A stretch of 12,079 nucleotides of DNA, taken from the NCBI GenBank assembly GCA_017620315.1, contig JAFZQQ010000369.1:1-12079 (forward strand), in the 5' to 3' direction. Origin of the DNA: Oscillospiraceae bacterium (GTDB lineage: Bacteria > Bacillota > Clostridia > Oscillospirales > Oscillospiraceae). The notes below the pieces were generated by a model that searched no databases, was not told the origin of the DNA, and worked only from the letters and a program-made list of their open reading frames with translations. Position 1 is the first letter of the stretch. Each line of letters opens with the position of its first letter. The position numbers were made by a program, and so were the translations under genes. Shown piece after piece: positions 1 to 7,787 of this stretch.

Positions 1-1
1 G

Positions 2-2725
2 CCGGAAAAGCTGTATCTTGAATTTCTGAACGAGATCGGCTTCCGCGAGCCCGACCCTGCGCCGAGCCGCGGTATCATGCGCTTCACGCCGCATCCGACG
101 CTGGAGGACCCCGCCAGTGTGCCCGAGGGGACGCAGCTTTTCGCCGTCGACGCCGCGGGAGAGAACATAGTCTTTGAAACCACGCACAATATCGAGGCGA
201 GCGCCGCGCAGCTCTGCGAGCTTTACTATGCCGACGGCGATATGGACGAAATACGGCGCATAGATGATTTTTCGTATCCGCGGCGCTTTTTCGACCCTGC
301 CGAGGGCGAGGGCATACAGCGCCATTGCTTCCGCATCGGCGAGGGGAACGTGCTGCACCTCGACTGCCCCGCGGCAGTCACTCTGCGCTTTACGCCGCCT
401 GCGGAGTATCTTCGCGGCGAGACGGCGGAACGCCTCGCGGCGAAGAACATGGAGTGGTATTATTTCAGCGGCGGCGAAAAGACCCGCTTTGACGAGGTCT
501 GTGCCGAGAACGGCTGCGTCATGCTGAGAAAAAACAGAAGCGACACGATAGACGCCGACGAGGACGGACGGTTTTACGTGTTCTGTGAGGGCAGAACGGA
601 AAGTCCGCTGCGTTTTGACCGCGTGGAGCTTTCCTGCGAGCCGCTGGAACCCTGCCCGGCGCAGACAGCTTTTTCCGGGGATATCCCCATATCCCCGGCA
701 CAGGGCGGCGAGTGCTTTACGCGGCGTCCCGCTCCCTATGAGATGATGTATCTGCGCTGTGATTCCGCGCTCTCCAAAAAAGGCGCGACAGCGATGCTTG
801 AGCTTGGCCTGAGCTTTGTGGTGGACGAGCCTCCCGAGGAAGAGGTGGTCTACGAATACGGCGCGAATGTCATCGATCTCAAGCAGCCCGCGCAGCGAAA
901 GCTGGACGACGTGTATATTTCCGGCGTCCTTTGGGAGTATTTCAACGGCCTCGGCTGGAGGGAGCTTCCGGTCAGCGGGGATGTGAATCCCTTCAACGCG
1001 GGCTCCACGGGAAGCTTTCAGCTTCGCTTCAACGTTCCCGAAGACCTTGAGGAAACCGAGGTCAACGCGCAGAATGGGCTTTATCTGCGCGCGCGCGTCA
1101 CGAGAGTCGAGCATTACGACTCCGTGAATCAGCGATGGATCGTGCCGTATCTACAGACTGCGTCCTTTACGTGGCGATACGGCGGAGCGGTGAGCGCGAG
1201 CAGGCTGTATTCCGAAAACAACGCCGAGACGGAGGAACTTGCGGACTGCGCGGGCATCGCAAGACTGGGCTTCACCGCGCTGGACGTCATGGAGCCGGGA
1301 CTGCGCGCGATGTATATGCGCTTTGAGCACTCGCCGCACGCCATGCCGCTCTCGCTCAGGTTCCTCGTACGCGCGGGCTCAAGAATGGAAAAGCTCCGCT
1401 GGGAGGCGTGGACGGGAAAGGGCTTCACGCCCGTGCAGTGCGTCGATGGGACGGAGGACCTGAGCCGCAGCGGAGAGGTGTTTCTGTATATCACCGAGCC
1501 GCTGCCGGAGCATACGCTCTTCGGCGTGACAGGCTGCTGGCTGCGTCTCGGCAGGACGTCTGCGAGACAGGAACGCATGCCGGTCGTGATGGGGATAGAG
1601 ATGAACGCTGTGGACGCGGTGCAAACGCGCCGCGAGCCTGAGCAGTTTTTTGACACCGGTATATATGAAGCGGGCAAAACGCTTCGGCTTTTGAGCGCCC
1701 CTGTCCAGAGATGTGAGCTCTGGGTCGATGAGATGAGCGGCCTGTCCGAGAGCGAGGCGCGTGCTATGGCCGCCGAAGGCGGGGACTGCGTGAGGCTTGA
1801 GACAGAGGGGCACAGAGTTGAGCGCTGCTGGGTGCGCTGGGAGCGAACGGAGGATCTGAGCCTTTGCGGAGCGGACGCGCGCGTCTACACGCTTGATGCT
1901 TTCGACGGCGTCATACGCTTCGGCAACGGCATTGCCGGAAAGGTGCCGCCGGAGGGCGAGCAGAATATCCGCGTCGAGTTCACCAGCGGCGGCGGAAGAC
2001 GCGGCAATGTGCCGCCCGGCGAGGTAAACGGCATACTGTTGGGACTTCCGCGCGTCAGCACGGTTGAGAATATCACCCCGATGGCTGGCGGAACAGACCG
2101 CTGGGGGATCGACATGATAGAGTCGATGGGGAACCGCCGCCTGAGACATCAGGGACGCGCGGCGTCGGCGCAGGACTATGAGGACATCGTGCTTGAAATG
2201 TTCCCGAGGGTGCGTCACGTGCGCTGCTTTTCCGGCGTCAACGGAGAGGGACGCGCGGCGCGCGGCGAGGTGACGGTCGTGATCGCCGGAGAAGGCGAAT
2301 GCGGCGAAAGCATGGACAGGCTCTGCCGCGAGGTGGCCGCCGAGCTGTCGAGACGCTGCTCCTGCTGCCTGGTGGCGGAGGGCAGACTGCATGTGCGTCC
2401 CGCGCTCGAAATAAAGGTGAACACCACCGTGATGCTCGAGGTCGAAAACCTCGACCTTGCCGCGAAAACGCAGCAGGAGATAGAAGAACGCATCAACCGG
2501 CTCATAGAGCGCGAGTGGAGCCGCCGCGCCATCGGCGCTCAGCTGAATCTGCGTGAGTTGTGGAGCGTGGTGCGCGAGATACCCAACGTGCGCTCGATAC
2601 GCCGCATTCTCGCCGAGGGCGAATATGACGAAAACGGCGTAAGAAAACTTGTCCCGCTGGAAGACGACGATGAATATCCCTTTGCCGTCGCGCTCAGCGG
2701 AGTTCACAGCGTAAAGCTTATATAG
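2..2725 (+). CDS. Baseplate J-like protein of a contractile injection system (5' end cut by window)
   Basis: Large baseplate wedge protein of a phage-tail-like contractile machine (Afp11 or T4 gp6/P2 J class). The frame is open to the left edge, so the first ATG (position 77) is unlikely to be the start. Counting from the codon at base 2, 907 codons are visible. The residues before that ATG (LYLEFLNEIGF, then PAPSRG before MRFTP and VPEGTQL) match the usual N-terminal region of baseplate-J proteins, where a conserved helix precedes the V-P-x-G-T motif. At about residues 311-375 and 467-520 there are two copies of a W-E...G-W...SG...P...G-x-W/Y-L-R module. At about 635-645 is the IRFGNG motif, then GNVPPG, GGTD (about 696) and a C-terminal J-like region ending in a REIPNVRSIRR segment. 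The next gene starts 28 bases downstream and is a paralogue. The insert between the N-terminal part and the J domain makes it longer than typical members. The family call is secure; the exact Afp equivalent is not. Confidence 0.9.
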   Translation, partial: PEKLYLEFLNEIGFREPDPAPSRGIMRFTPHPTLEDPASVPEGTQLFAVDAAGENIVFETTHNIEASAAQLCELYYADGDMDEIRRIDDFSYPRRFFDPAEGEGIQRHCFRIGEGNVLHLDCPAAVTLRFTPPAEYLRGETAERLAAKNMEWYYFSGGEKTRFDEVCAENGCVMLRKNRSDTIDADEDGRFYVFCEGRTESPLRFDRVELSCEPLEPCPAQTAFSGDIPISPAQGGECFTRRPAPYEMMYLRCDSALSKKGATAMLELGLSFVVDEPPEEEVVYEYGANVIDLKQPAQRKLDDVYISGVLWEYFNGLGWRELPVSGDVNPFNAGSTGSFQLRFNVPEDLEETEVNAQNGLYLRARVTRVEHYDSVNQRWIVPYLQTASFTWRYGGAVSASRLYSENNAETEELADCAGIARLGFTALDVMEPGLRAMYMRFEHSPHAMPLSLRFLVRAGSRMEKLRWEAWTGKGFTPVQCVDGTEDLSRSGEVFLYITEPLPEHTLFGVTGCWLRLGRTSARQERMPVVMGIEMNAVDAVQTRREPEQFFDTGIYEAGKTLRLLSAPVQRCELWVDEMSGLSESEARAMAAEGGDCVRLETEGHRVERCWVRWERTEDLSLCGADARVYTLDAFDGVIRFGNGIAGKVPPEGEQNIRVEFTSGGGRRGNVPPGEVNGILLGLPRVSTVENITPMAGGTDRWGIDMIESMGNRRLRHQGRAASAQDYEDIVLEMFPRVRHVRCFSGVNGEGRAARGEVTVVIAGEGECGESMDRLCREVAAELSRRCSCCLVAEGRLHVRPALEIKVNTTVMLEVENLDLAAKTQQEIEERINRLIEREWSRRAIGAQLNLRELWSVVREIPNVRSIRRILAEGEYDENGVRKLVPLEDDDEYPFAVALSGVHSVKLI
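932..1570 (+). repeat. Two copies of a W-E/G-W/W-L-R module within the baseplate J-like protein
   Basis: Two diverged protein-level repeats lie in the insert of the first gene. Copy one begins with WEYFNGLGWREL at base 932 and ends near YLRARV. Copy two begins with WEAWTGKGF at base 1400 and ends near CWLRLGR. Both carry an initial W-E, a G-containing turn, a central S-G or T-G turn, a proline and a terminal [YW]-L-R. A third, weaker copy is in the neighbouring baseplate gene (3363-3506). The similarity was judged by eye and is probably a small beta-sandwich unit reused in these wedge proteins. Confidence 0.55.
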
Positions 2726-2745
2726 TATGCCGGAACACGGTACCG

Positions 2746-2753
2746 GGAGGTGA
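2746..2753 (+). promoter_or_regulatory. Strong Shine-Dalgarno GGAGGTGA with two candidate starts
   Basis: GGAGGTGA is a full match to the 16S anti-Shine-Dalgarno. GTG at 2754 follows immediately, only 3 bases after GGAGG, which is very short. The in-frame TTG at 2760 leaves 9 bases, a more usual spacing. The two choices differ by two residues, and both keep the conserved N-terminus of the product. Confidence 0.7.
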
Positions 2754-4820
2754 GTGAGCTTGCTTGATATCCGTCATGTGGACGACCAGAGCTACGAGAG
2801 TATTGTCAAAAACGCAAAGGCGCGACTGCCATGGCTGTGCCCGGCGTGGACGGATCATAACGCCCACGACCCCGGCATTACAGTTCTTGAGCTCATGGCA
2901 TGGTACAAGGAGCTGCAGCAGTTCTATATGGACAGAACTACCGGCGCCATAAGACGAAGCATGCTTGAGCTGGTGGATTGCGCGCCGCTGCGCGCAAGAG
3001 CCGCGGAATGCGTGACCGAGCTTCCCCCGGACAACGCCGGAAGGACGGTGCTCAGCCGCCTTACCAATGCGCAGGGCATGGAGTTTGAGCTTCTCGAAAG
3101 TGTGCCGGAAAAGCGCGCGGTACTTGACAGGACGACCGTGCGCTCCCGCAAGACAGGAAGGGAATTCAATGTCGACGCTCTGATAGAGGGCGGCGTAAGC
3201 TACTGCCCCTTCCGCTTCGGCGGAGTCCCGGATACCGAGCTGAGACTGGGCTTTTCCTCTGTTACGGAGCGCGAGCTACGCCTGTGGTGCGAGATACCCG
3301 ACGACGGAGGCGTAAAGCGCAACCGTCCGGCTGCCGACAGCCTGTTGCCGCGTACGCTTGTATGGGAGGCGGAGGGCTGCGGCAGGATAAAGCCTGTTTT
3401 TGATGAGACCTGGGCGCTGAGCTGGAGCGGCTATGTCTGCCTGCCGGTACCTGAGAAATGGAAGCCCGGCAAGGACGGACTGTATTGGCTGAGGTTGCGT
3501 GAGACCGAGCCCGGCTGTGAGGGCGAGGCGCGCCTGAGCGGGGTTTATGCAGGGCGCTTCCGCTGCGCGCAGCAGCGGACCCGTGCGAAGAGCTATTCTT
3601 TTAGAATCGCCGCTGCGCCCGCTCAGACGGTGAAGGTCGTGAGCGCACAGGCCGAAGGGGCTGCGGCACAGCTTTTCCTGCGGCGCGGCGAGGGCTGGGA
3701 GCGTGTGAAGGATTTCAGCGACGATCCCGACGGCGCGGCGCGCAGCTTTACGCTCGACGGCGGCGGCAGCGCGCAGGACGGAGAGGACAATCTGCTGATC
3801 GTCTGCCGTGACAGCGCCTGTGTGGGAAGGCTTGCGTTTGAAAGTCACGCTCTGCCGGAGGAGAGCTTTTTCCTTGACCTCGGCGGGCAGACAGCAACAA
3901 AAATATCGCTGATCTGTCCGACGCTGTGCGCCGACGGCGCTGTGCGGCCGGAGCTCTGGCACAGAGTGGATGATCTGGCGTCCGCCAAGCCCGGTGAGCG
4001 GGTTTTTGTGCTTGACGCACGCCGCGAGCGCATACGCTTCGGCGACGGAAGAAACGGCGGGATACCGGCGCGCGGCGAGGTGACGGTCTCGGATCTTGTG
4101 GTCTCGCGCTGTGCCTCGGGAAACGTGCCGCAGGACGCCGGACTGTTTTTTGAAAGCGACGGCGTTCCGGTGAGCAACAGCCCCGCATACGGAGGGACAG
4201 ACCCGGAGACTCCGGAGCAGGCGGGAGCGAGGCTGAGGCTTCGCCTGTCGGACACGCCCAAGTGCGAGACCGCGGAGGACTATGAGCGCTGCGCGCGGAA
4301 GACGCCCGGACTTCGCGTAGCCTGTGCGAAGGCTCTGCCGGGCTATGACGCAAATCAGAACGGCGTGCGGCGCCGCAGCGCATGCGTGTGCGTGGTGGTT
4401 TTTCCGCAAAGCGACGAGGAACGTCCGATGCCCGACCGGCGTTTTCTCAATGCGGTCGACCGTCAGTTGGAGGGGTTCCGTCAAATCTGCATACACACGC
4501 GCGCCATTGCGCCGCGATACATATCGATATCCCTGTCGGCGCAAATCTTTGCGGAGCCTCTTGCCGACGAGGAAAAGCTGCGCGAGGCAATAAAAAGGGC
4601 GTTCCGCCCATGTGCCGAGCTTGTCGGAAGAACGATACGCCGGGATGAGCTGATCGCAAAGCTGCAAAAGCTCCCCGGAGTTCTGGAGGTGCGGCGGCTC
4701 GAGCTGCGCGGCAGAGATCAGAACAGCTATCAGACCGCCGCGGGCGACCTTGACATCCTGCCGAATGGGATCCCTGTGCCCGAGGATATTGAACTGGTGC
4801 TGACCGACACGCTGAAATAA
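2754..4820 (+). CDS. Putative baseplate assembly protein (second baseplate J-like paralogue)
   Basis: Second large baseplate component, of the family usually annotated 'putative baseplate assembly protein' (TIGR02243-like, Afp12-type position). It has 688 residues from GTG 2754, or 686 from TTG 2760, the usual size for the family. The N-terminus is diagnostic: an (I/L)DDQSYE-type opening, then ARLPWLCPAWTDHNAHDPGI and LELMAWYKE, the conserved W-T-D-H-N-x-x-D-P-G-I segment. One W-E...G...W-L-R module is at about residues 204-251. An IRFGDGRNG motif is at about 427-435, followed by P-A-x-G, a GNVPQ segment and GGTDPETPEQA. The C-terminal J-like region includes SDTPKCETAEDYERCARKTPG and a final GVLEVRRLELRG. 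It shares the RFG(D/N)G, GNVP and GGTD signatures with the upstream gene, so the two are paralogues. Cytosolic assembly into the baseplate is inferred from the family. Confidence 0.93.
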   Translation: MSLLDIRHVDDQSYESIVKNAKARLPWLCPAWTDHNAHDPGITVLELMAWYKELQQFYMDRTTGAIRRSMLELVDCAPLRARAAECVTELPPDNAGRTVLSRLTNAQGMEFELLESVPEKRAVLDRTTVRSRKTGREFNVDALIEGGVSYCPFRFGGVPDTELRLGFSSVTERELRLWCEIPDDGGVKRNRPAADSLLPRTLVWEAEGCGRIKPVFDETWALSWSGYVCLPVPEKWKPGKDGLYWLRLRETEPGCEGEARLSGVYAGRFRCAQQRTRAKSYSFRIAAAPAQTVKVVSAQAEGAAAQLFLRRGEGWERVKDFSDDPDGAARSFTLDGGGSAQDGEDNLLIVCRDSACVGRLAFESHALPEESFFLDLGGQTATKISLICPTLCADGAVRPELWHRVDDLASAKPGERVFVLDARRERIRFGDGRNGGIPARGEVTVSDLVVSRCASGNVPQDAGLFFESDGVPVSNSPAYGGTDPETPEQAGARLRLRLSDTPKCETAEDYERCARKTPGLRVACAKALPGYDANQNGVRRRSACVCVVVFPQSDEERPMPDRRFLNAVDRQLEGFRQICIHTRAIAPRYISISLSAQIFAEPLADEEKLREAIKRAFRPCAELVGRTIRRDELIAKLQKLPGVLEVRRLELRGRDQNSYQTAAGDLDILPNGIPVPEDIELVLTDTLK
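3363..3506 (+). repeat. Third copy of the W-E...W-L-R module
   Basis: The segment starts with WEAEGCGR and ends with YWLRLRE. It has the same pattern of W-E, central W-S-G turn, proline and terminal W-L-R as the two copies in the preceding gene. It is present once here, so the upstream paralogue appears to have gained or retained an additional copy. Confidence 0.45.
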
Positions 4821-4852
4821 TAAGCCGTAAGCAAAGCGGAGGAGGAGGGAAC

Positions 4853-5929
4853 ATGAGCGCAACGCAGAAATATCTGAATATCTGCTTGCGGGAGCAATGG
4901 CTTCAGGGCTGCCTGTGGCGATGCGAATGCAGCGGAGGGAGCGTGACGCTCGATCCCCAGGTCTACCGCGGGGCGATATACCTTGCGCCGATAGACAGCG
5001 CGGAGAACGGCTTTGAATGGGACAGGGTAAAGCTCGACGCCGCGCTGCCGAAAGACGGCGGAATACGCGCCTATGCTCTTGCGCTGGACACGGACGACCT
5101 GCCCGAATGGCCCAGAGAAGGCGAGGGCAGGGATCCGCAGGAGCTTTTCGATGCGCCGACCGCTGCGGGAAGAGACTTTCTGCTCTCCGGGATGCATGGC
5201 AGATATCTGTTCCTTGCCCTCGAGCTCAGCCGTGGAGGCCCGGTGCTGCCGGAGATACGCTCCGTGTCGGTGCGAATGGGCGGGGATCATATGGTCGATT
5301 ACCTTCCGGGTATATACCGAGGGGACGATTTTACCTACAGATTCCTTTCTGTATTCAACAGCGTGCTTCAAGACACGGAAAAAAAGATAGACGATCTCAG
5401 CGCGCAGCTGGATCCCTCAAGCGCGCAGACCGACATGTTAGGGTTCATCTCGCACTGGCTCTGCCGTGAGCCCACGGGCGACGAGGACGCGCTGCGAAAA
5501 GAGCTCCCGGAGCTGCTGAAAAGCTATGAGACGCTCTATACGCCAGAGGGCGTGCGGCGCAGCGCGAAGCTGCTCACCGGAGTGGAGCCGACGGTGATCG
5601 AGCATTTCTCGGTCGACCCGAACGACCCGGACTGCTGCAATCCCGAGCTGTACCGGCGGCTGTACGGCGACGATCCCTACCGCTTTTTCCTGCTCTATCC
5701 GCAGGAGGTCTTTCATAACCGCAGCGAGATAGAGCAGTTTATGAGGGATATGCGCGTTCGCATCCCGGCCGAGTCTGAGATGGAGCTGGTGCTCCTGAGA
5801 CCGTGCGTCAGGCTTGACTGGCACACATATCTGGGAATGAACTCTCGTATCGGAGGATACGTTTCGGCGGCAATCGACGACAATACAACGATTCATTACG
5901 ACACGATCATTGGAGGGGAAGAACAATGA
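4853..5929 (+). CDS. Tail protein I-like baseplate/tail connector
   Basis: A 358-residue protein resembling the 'phage tail protein domain' family (TIGR02242-like, related to P2 gpI) that follows baseplate-J genes in contractile injection clusters. ATG 4853 is preceded by GGAGGAGGG, 32 bases after the previous stop. Residues 1-145 look like a beta-rich N-terminal domain. The core starts at about residue 146 with HMVDYLPGIYRGDDFTYRFL (the L-P-x-I-Y-R signature), then DDLSAQLDPSSAQTDMLGFI, SHWL, and the helix-rich LKSYETLYTPEGVRRSAKLL with LTGVEPTVIEHF, equivalent to the family's R-G-T-x-x-G-L...L-T-G...E pattern. The C-terminal LRPCVRLDWHTYLGMNSRI matches the usual ending of the family. Its role is probably to join the wedge to fibre or tip proteins, inferred from family and position. 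The stop overlaps the next start (ATGA). Confidence 0.9.
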   Translation: MSATQKYLNICLREQWLQGCLWRCECSGGSVTLDPQVYRGAIYLAPIDSAENGFEWDRVKLDAALPKDGGIRAYALALDTDDLPEWPREGEGRDPQELFDAPTAAGRDFLLSGMHGRYLFLALELSRGGPVLPEIRSVSVRMGGDHMVDYLPGIYRGDDFTYRFLSVFNSVLQDTEKKIDDLSAQLDPSSAQTDMLGFISHWLCREPTGDEDALRKELPELLKSYETLYTPEGVRRSAKLLTGVEPTVIEHFSVDPNDPDCCNPELYRRLYGDDPYRFFLLYPQEVFHNRSEIEQFMRDMRVRIPAESEMELVLLRPCVRLDWHTYLGMNSRIGGYVSAAIDDNTTIHYDTIIGGEEQ

Positions 5930-7707
5930 GCAGCCAGATGGATTATTTTCCCATAGAGCGCAACCGCTATTTCTACGGCAAGCTGCTCTCCGTGCGTGAT
6001 TTTGAAACGGAGCAGCGATATATTCGCGGCAAGGCAAACCTCATGAACCGTCTTGTGACAGGCGCGGGCGTGGTTTGCGGCCTGAGCGTTATGGTGAGCA
6101 ACGAGTCGACCCTGCTCATTGAAAGCGGGCTTGCACTGGACTATCAAGGCAGGCTTATAGCGGTGGAGGAGCCCATCCTTCGCAAGCTTGAGATGCTTGA
6201 GGGCAACGAGCAGCTCTCGGACAAGGATTCCGCCTGGCTGTGCCTTACGTACAAGGAAACCGATATTGAGCCGGTGAACGCCGCGGGCGGAAACGTCGGC
6301 GAGGCGGTGCAGTACAATATGACGCGCGAGGGCAGCCGCCTTTTCCTCACCACAGATCCGCCCGCCTACCGTGCGCTTCTCGAGGCGTCGGGCAAGGAGA
6401 ACATCTCGGTGCTCTACGACGGCGAGGATCTCACACTGGTGCTTTCTGCGCCGTCCGCCGTGTGCGCGGGCGAGGAATTCGAGCTGGAGCTGCTGCTGGT
6501 CAAAAATGAGAAAACGCCGCCCGTGCGCTTTACCATAGAGGCCGAAAGCACGCTGATAGAGAGCGAGAACGGCAAGGCAAAGCTTGAATTTCAGGAGGAC
6601 CCGAAGGAGAAACGCTGCGTCTATACCGTGCCCTTTACCCTGCGGGCAAAGCAGATCAGCACCGCCGAGGGCCCGCTGTTCCCCTCGGGCGGCAGTCTGA
6701 GTCTGCAGATCGGCGACCGCAGCGTCAACGATCCCGTGGGGCTCGAGGCGCGCGTGCGCGTCTGTCAGGACCGCGAGCTGCTTGAGCGCTGGCTCGAAGG
6801 CACTGACACGCTTGAGCGCCATCTGCGCGGCGGGGATATGCCCATCTATCTTGCAAAGCTTGAGCTGATACATTCTGCCGGCAGCGTTTTTGTCAGCTCG
6901 GTGACGAATCTGCCGTTCAGACAGAGACAGGGAGGAAAAAAACAGAAGGTCGAGCACAGCGGCATACAGACCGTGCAAACCTCCGTGCGCACGCTTGAAT
7001 ACTGGCAGCAGCCCGACGTCAAGGCGGCTTTTTTGCCCTCCAACGGCGCGCTGCGGCTGGATTTCGGCATACCGACGCCCGAGCAGTACGACTACACCGT
7101 GAGCCACGGCACCGTGGATCTTACGCTCCCCGGCGGGCTGAGAGTGAACAGCAAGATATACTCCGATGAGATCGAGCACGGGCTTGGCGCCGGAGCCGTG
7201 GACATTCGGCTGAGCGTCGAATTCGCGGACAGGAAGCGCGATGACGAGACCGCGCTGTTCTTCGGAAACGCCGACGTATTCCGCGGAAAGACCTCGCCGT
7301 CTTCACCGCCGTGGGTCGAGACCGCTGTGCTGGTCTATCCCGAACGCGGGACAATGCGCATAGGCCTGTGGCTGCATGACATGGTCGAGGGCAACCGCAT
7401 CACCGTTCATTTCTTCGCGCAAAAGCCCGAGCGCGACACAAACCGCCTTGTCGGGAAAAAGCAGGTCAGCCTGTCGATCACGCCGGAGCTCGCGCGCGTC
7501 GCGTGCCGCGGCACGGTGCAGTTCTGCGCCGAGGTGTCCGGCAGCGCCGAGAAGGGCGTTACCTGGTCTGTCGTCGAGAAAGGCGGCGGAGCCATCGACG
7601 AGAACGGATTGTATCAGGCGCCCGAGCTTCAGGGCACCTATGAGGTAGTCGCGACCTCTGTGGCGGACGAAACGGTTTCCACAAGCGCGTTCGTTATCGT
7701 GGAGTGA
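5926..7707 (+). CDS. CIS-associated FYGK-domain protein with C-terminal Ig-like domain (possible fibre or tip protein)
   Basis: A 593-residue protein translationally coupled to the tail-I gene: its ATG overlaps the upstream TGA, and GGAGGGG at 5912-5918 lies 7 bases before it. Residues about 6-95 hold a domain often seen beside these tail genes: NRYFYGKLLSVRDFETEQRY, then NRLVTGAGVVCGL and a GLALDYQGRLIAV strand. Residues about 165-270 look like a beta-sandwich. The middle (about 270-510) contains MPIYLAKLELIHSAGSVFV and a PTPEQYDYTVSHGTVDLTLP stretch and is beta-rich, with no recognised family. Residues about 513-593 form a bacterial Ig-like domain (GTVQFCAEVSG...VTWSV...GGAIDENGLYQAP...YEVVATSVADETV). 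There is no signal peptide, so it is probably loaded on the particle in the cytosol. A surface-exposed fibre, tip or adhesion role is inferred from the Ig domain and position; a cargo or adaptor role is also possible. Confidence 0.7.
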   Translation: MSSQMDYFPIERNRYFYGKLLSVRDFETEQRYIRGKANLMNRLVTGAGVVCGLSVMVSNESTLLIESGLALDYQGRLIAVEEPILRKLEMLEGNEQLSDKDSAWLCLTYKETDIEPVNAAGGNVGEAVQYNMTREGSRLFLTTDPPAYRALLEASGKENISVLYDGEDLTLVLSAPSAVCAGEEFELELLLVKNEKTPPVRFTIEAESTLIESENGKAKLEFQEDPKEKRCVYTVPFTLRAKQISTAEGPLFPSGGSLSLQIGDRSVNDPVGLEARVRVCQDRELLERWLEGTDTLERHLRGGDMPIYLAKLELIHSAGSVFVSSVTNLPFRQRQGGKKQKVEHSGIQTVQTSVRTLEYWQQPDVKAAFLPSNGALRLDFGIPTPEQYDYTVSHGTVDLTLPGGLRVNSKIYSDEIEHGLGAGAVDIRLSVEFADRKRDDETALFFGNADVFRGKTSPSSPPWVETAVLVYPERGTMRIGLWLHDMVEGNRITVHFFAQKPERDTNRLVGKKQVSLSITPELARVACRGTVQFCAEVSGSAEKGVTWSVVEKGGGAIDENGLYQAPELQGTYEVVATSVADETVSTSAFVIVE

Positions 7708-7742
7708 GAGCGGCGCGCAGCCGCGGGAGGATGAATCGTATC

Positions 7743-7767
7743 GTCATGGAAGCTCTGCTTCCATGAC
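7743..7767 (+). promoter_or_regulatory. Perfect 11-bp hairpin in the spacer before the kinase-like gene
   Basis: The left arm GTCATGGAAGC (7743-7753) and right arm GCTTCCATGAC (7757-7767) are exact reverse complements, with a 3-base TCT loop. No T-tract follows (AATCACAGG comes next), so a simple intrinsic terminator is unlikely. It lies in the longest gene-free stretch of the window (80 bases), between the structural genes and the signalling genes. It may be an RNA stability or processing element that sets different expression for the two halves, or a dyad operator. Which one cannot be told from sequence alone. Confidence 0.6.
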
Positions 7768-7777
7768 AATCACAGGT

Positions 7778-7782
7778 GGAGG
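7778..7782 (+). promoter_or_regulatory. Shine-Dalgarno that decides the start of the kinase-like gene
   Basis: GGAGG at 7778-7782 is followed, after 5 bases, by ATG 7788. An upstream in-frame GTG at 7776 overlaps the ribosome site itself, so ATG 7788 is the better start. Confidence 0.75.
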
Positions 7783-7787
7783 AAGAG

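Noticed and set aside
1379-2707. 442-codon open frame on the minus strand inside the first baseplate gene
   Set aside because: The + strand frame has clear family motifs; the antisense protein shows no recognisable domain and arises from the G+C-rich codon pattern.
3276-4862. 528-codon open frame on the minus strand over the second baseplate gene
   Set aside because: Same reason: it is a shadow of a gene with diagnostic motifs (WTDHN...DPGI, RFGDG), and its own translation shows no recognisable domain.
5896-7179. 427-codon minus-strand frame over the FYGK/Ig gene
   Set aside because: Shadow of a well-supported, translationally coupled gene; no plausible ribosome site or domain.
1-7707. Interpretation as an ordinary prophage tail region
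   Set aside because: The two baseplate paralogues and tail-I protein are of the injection-system type, no phage head, portal, terminase or lysis gene is visible, and signalling genes follow. A prophage cannot be fully excluded without the flanks.
7710-7724. Small GC-rich dyad (GCGGC/GCCGC with 5-base loop)
   Set aside because: Only a 5-bp stem without a following T-run, expected by chance in G+C-rich DNA; not called as a terminator.
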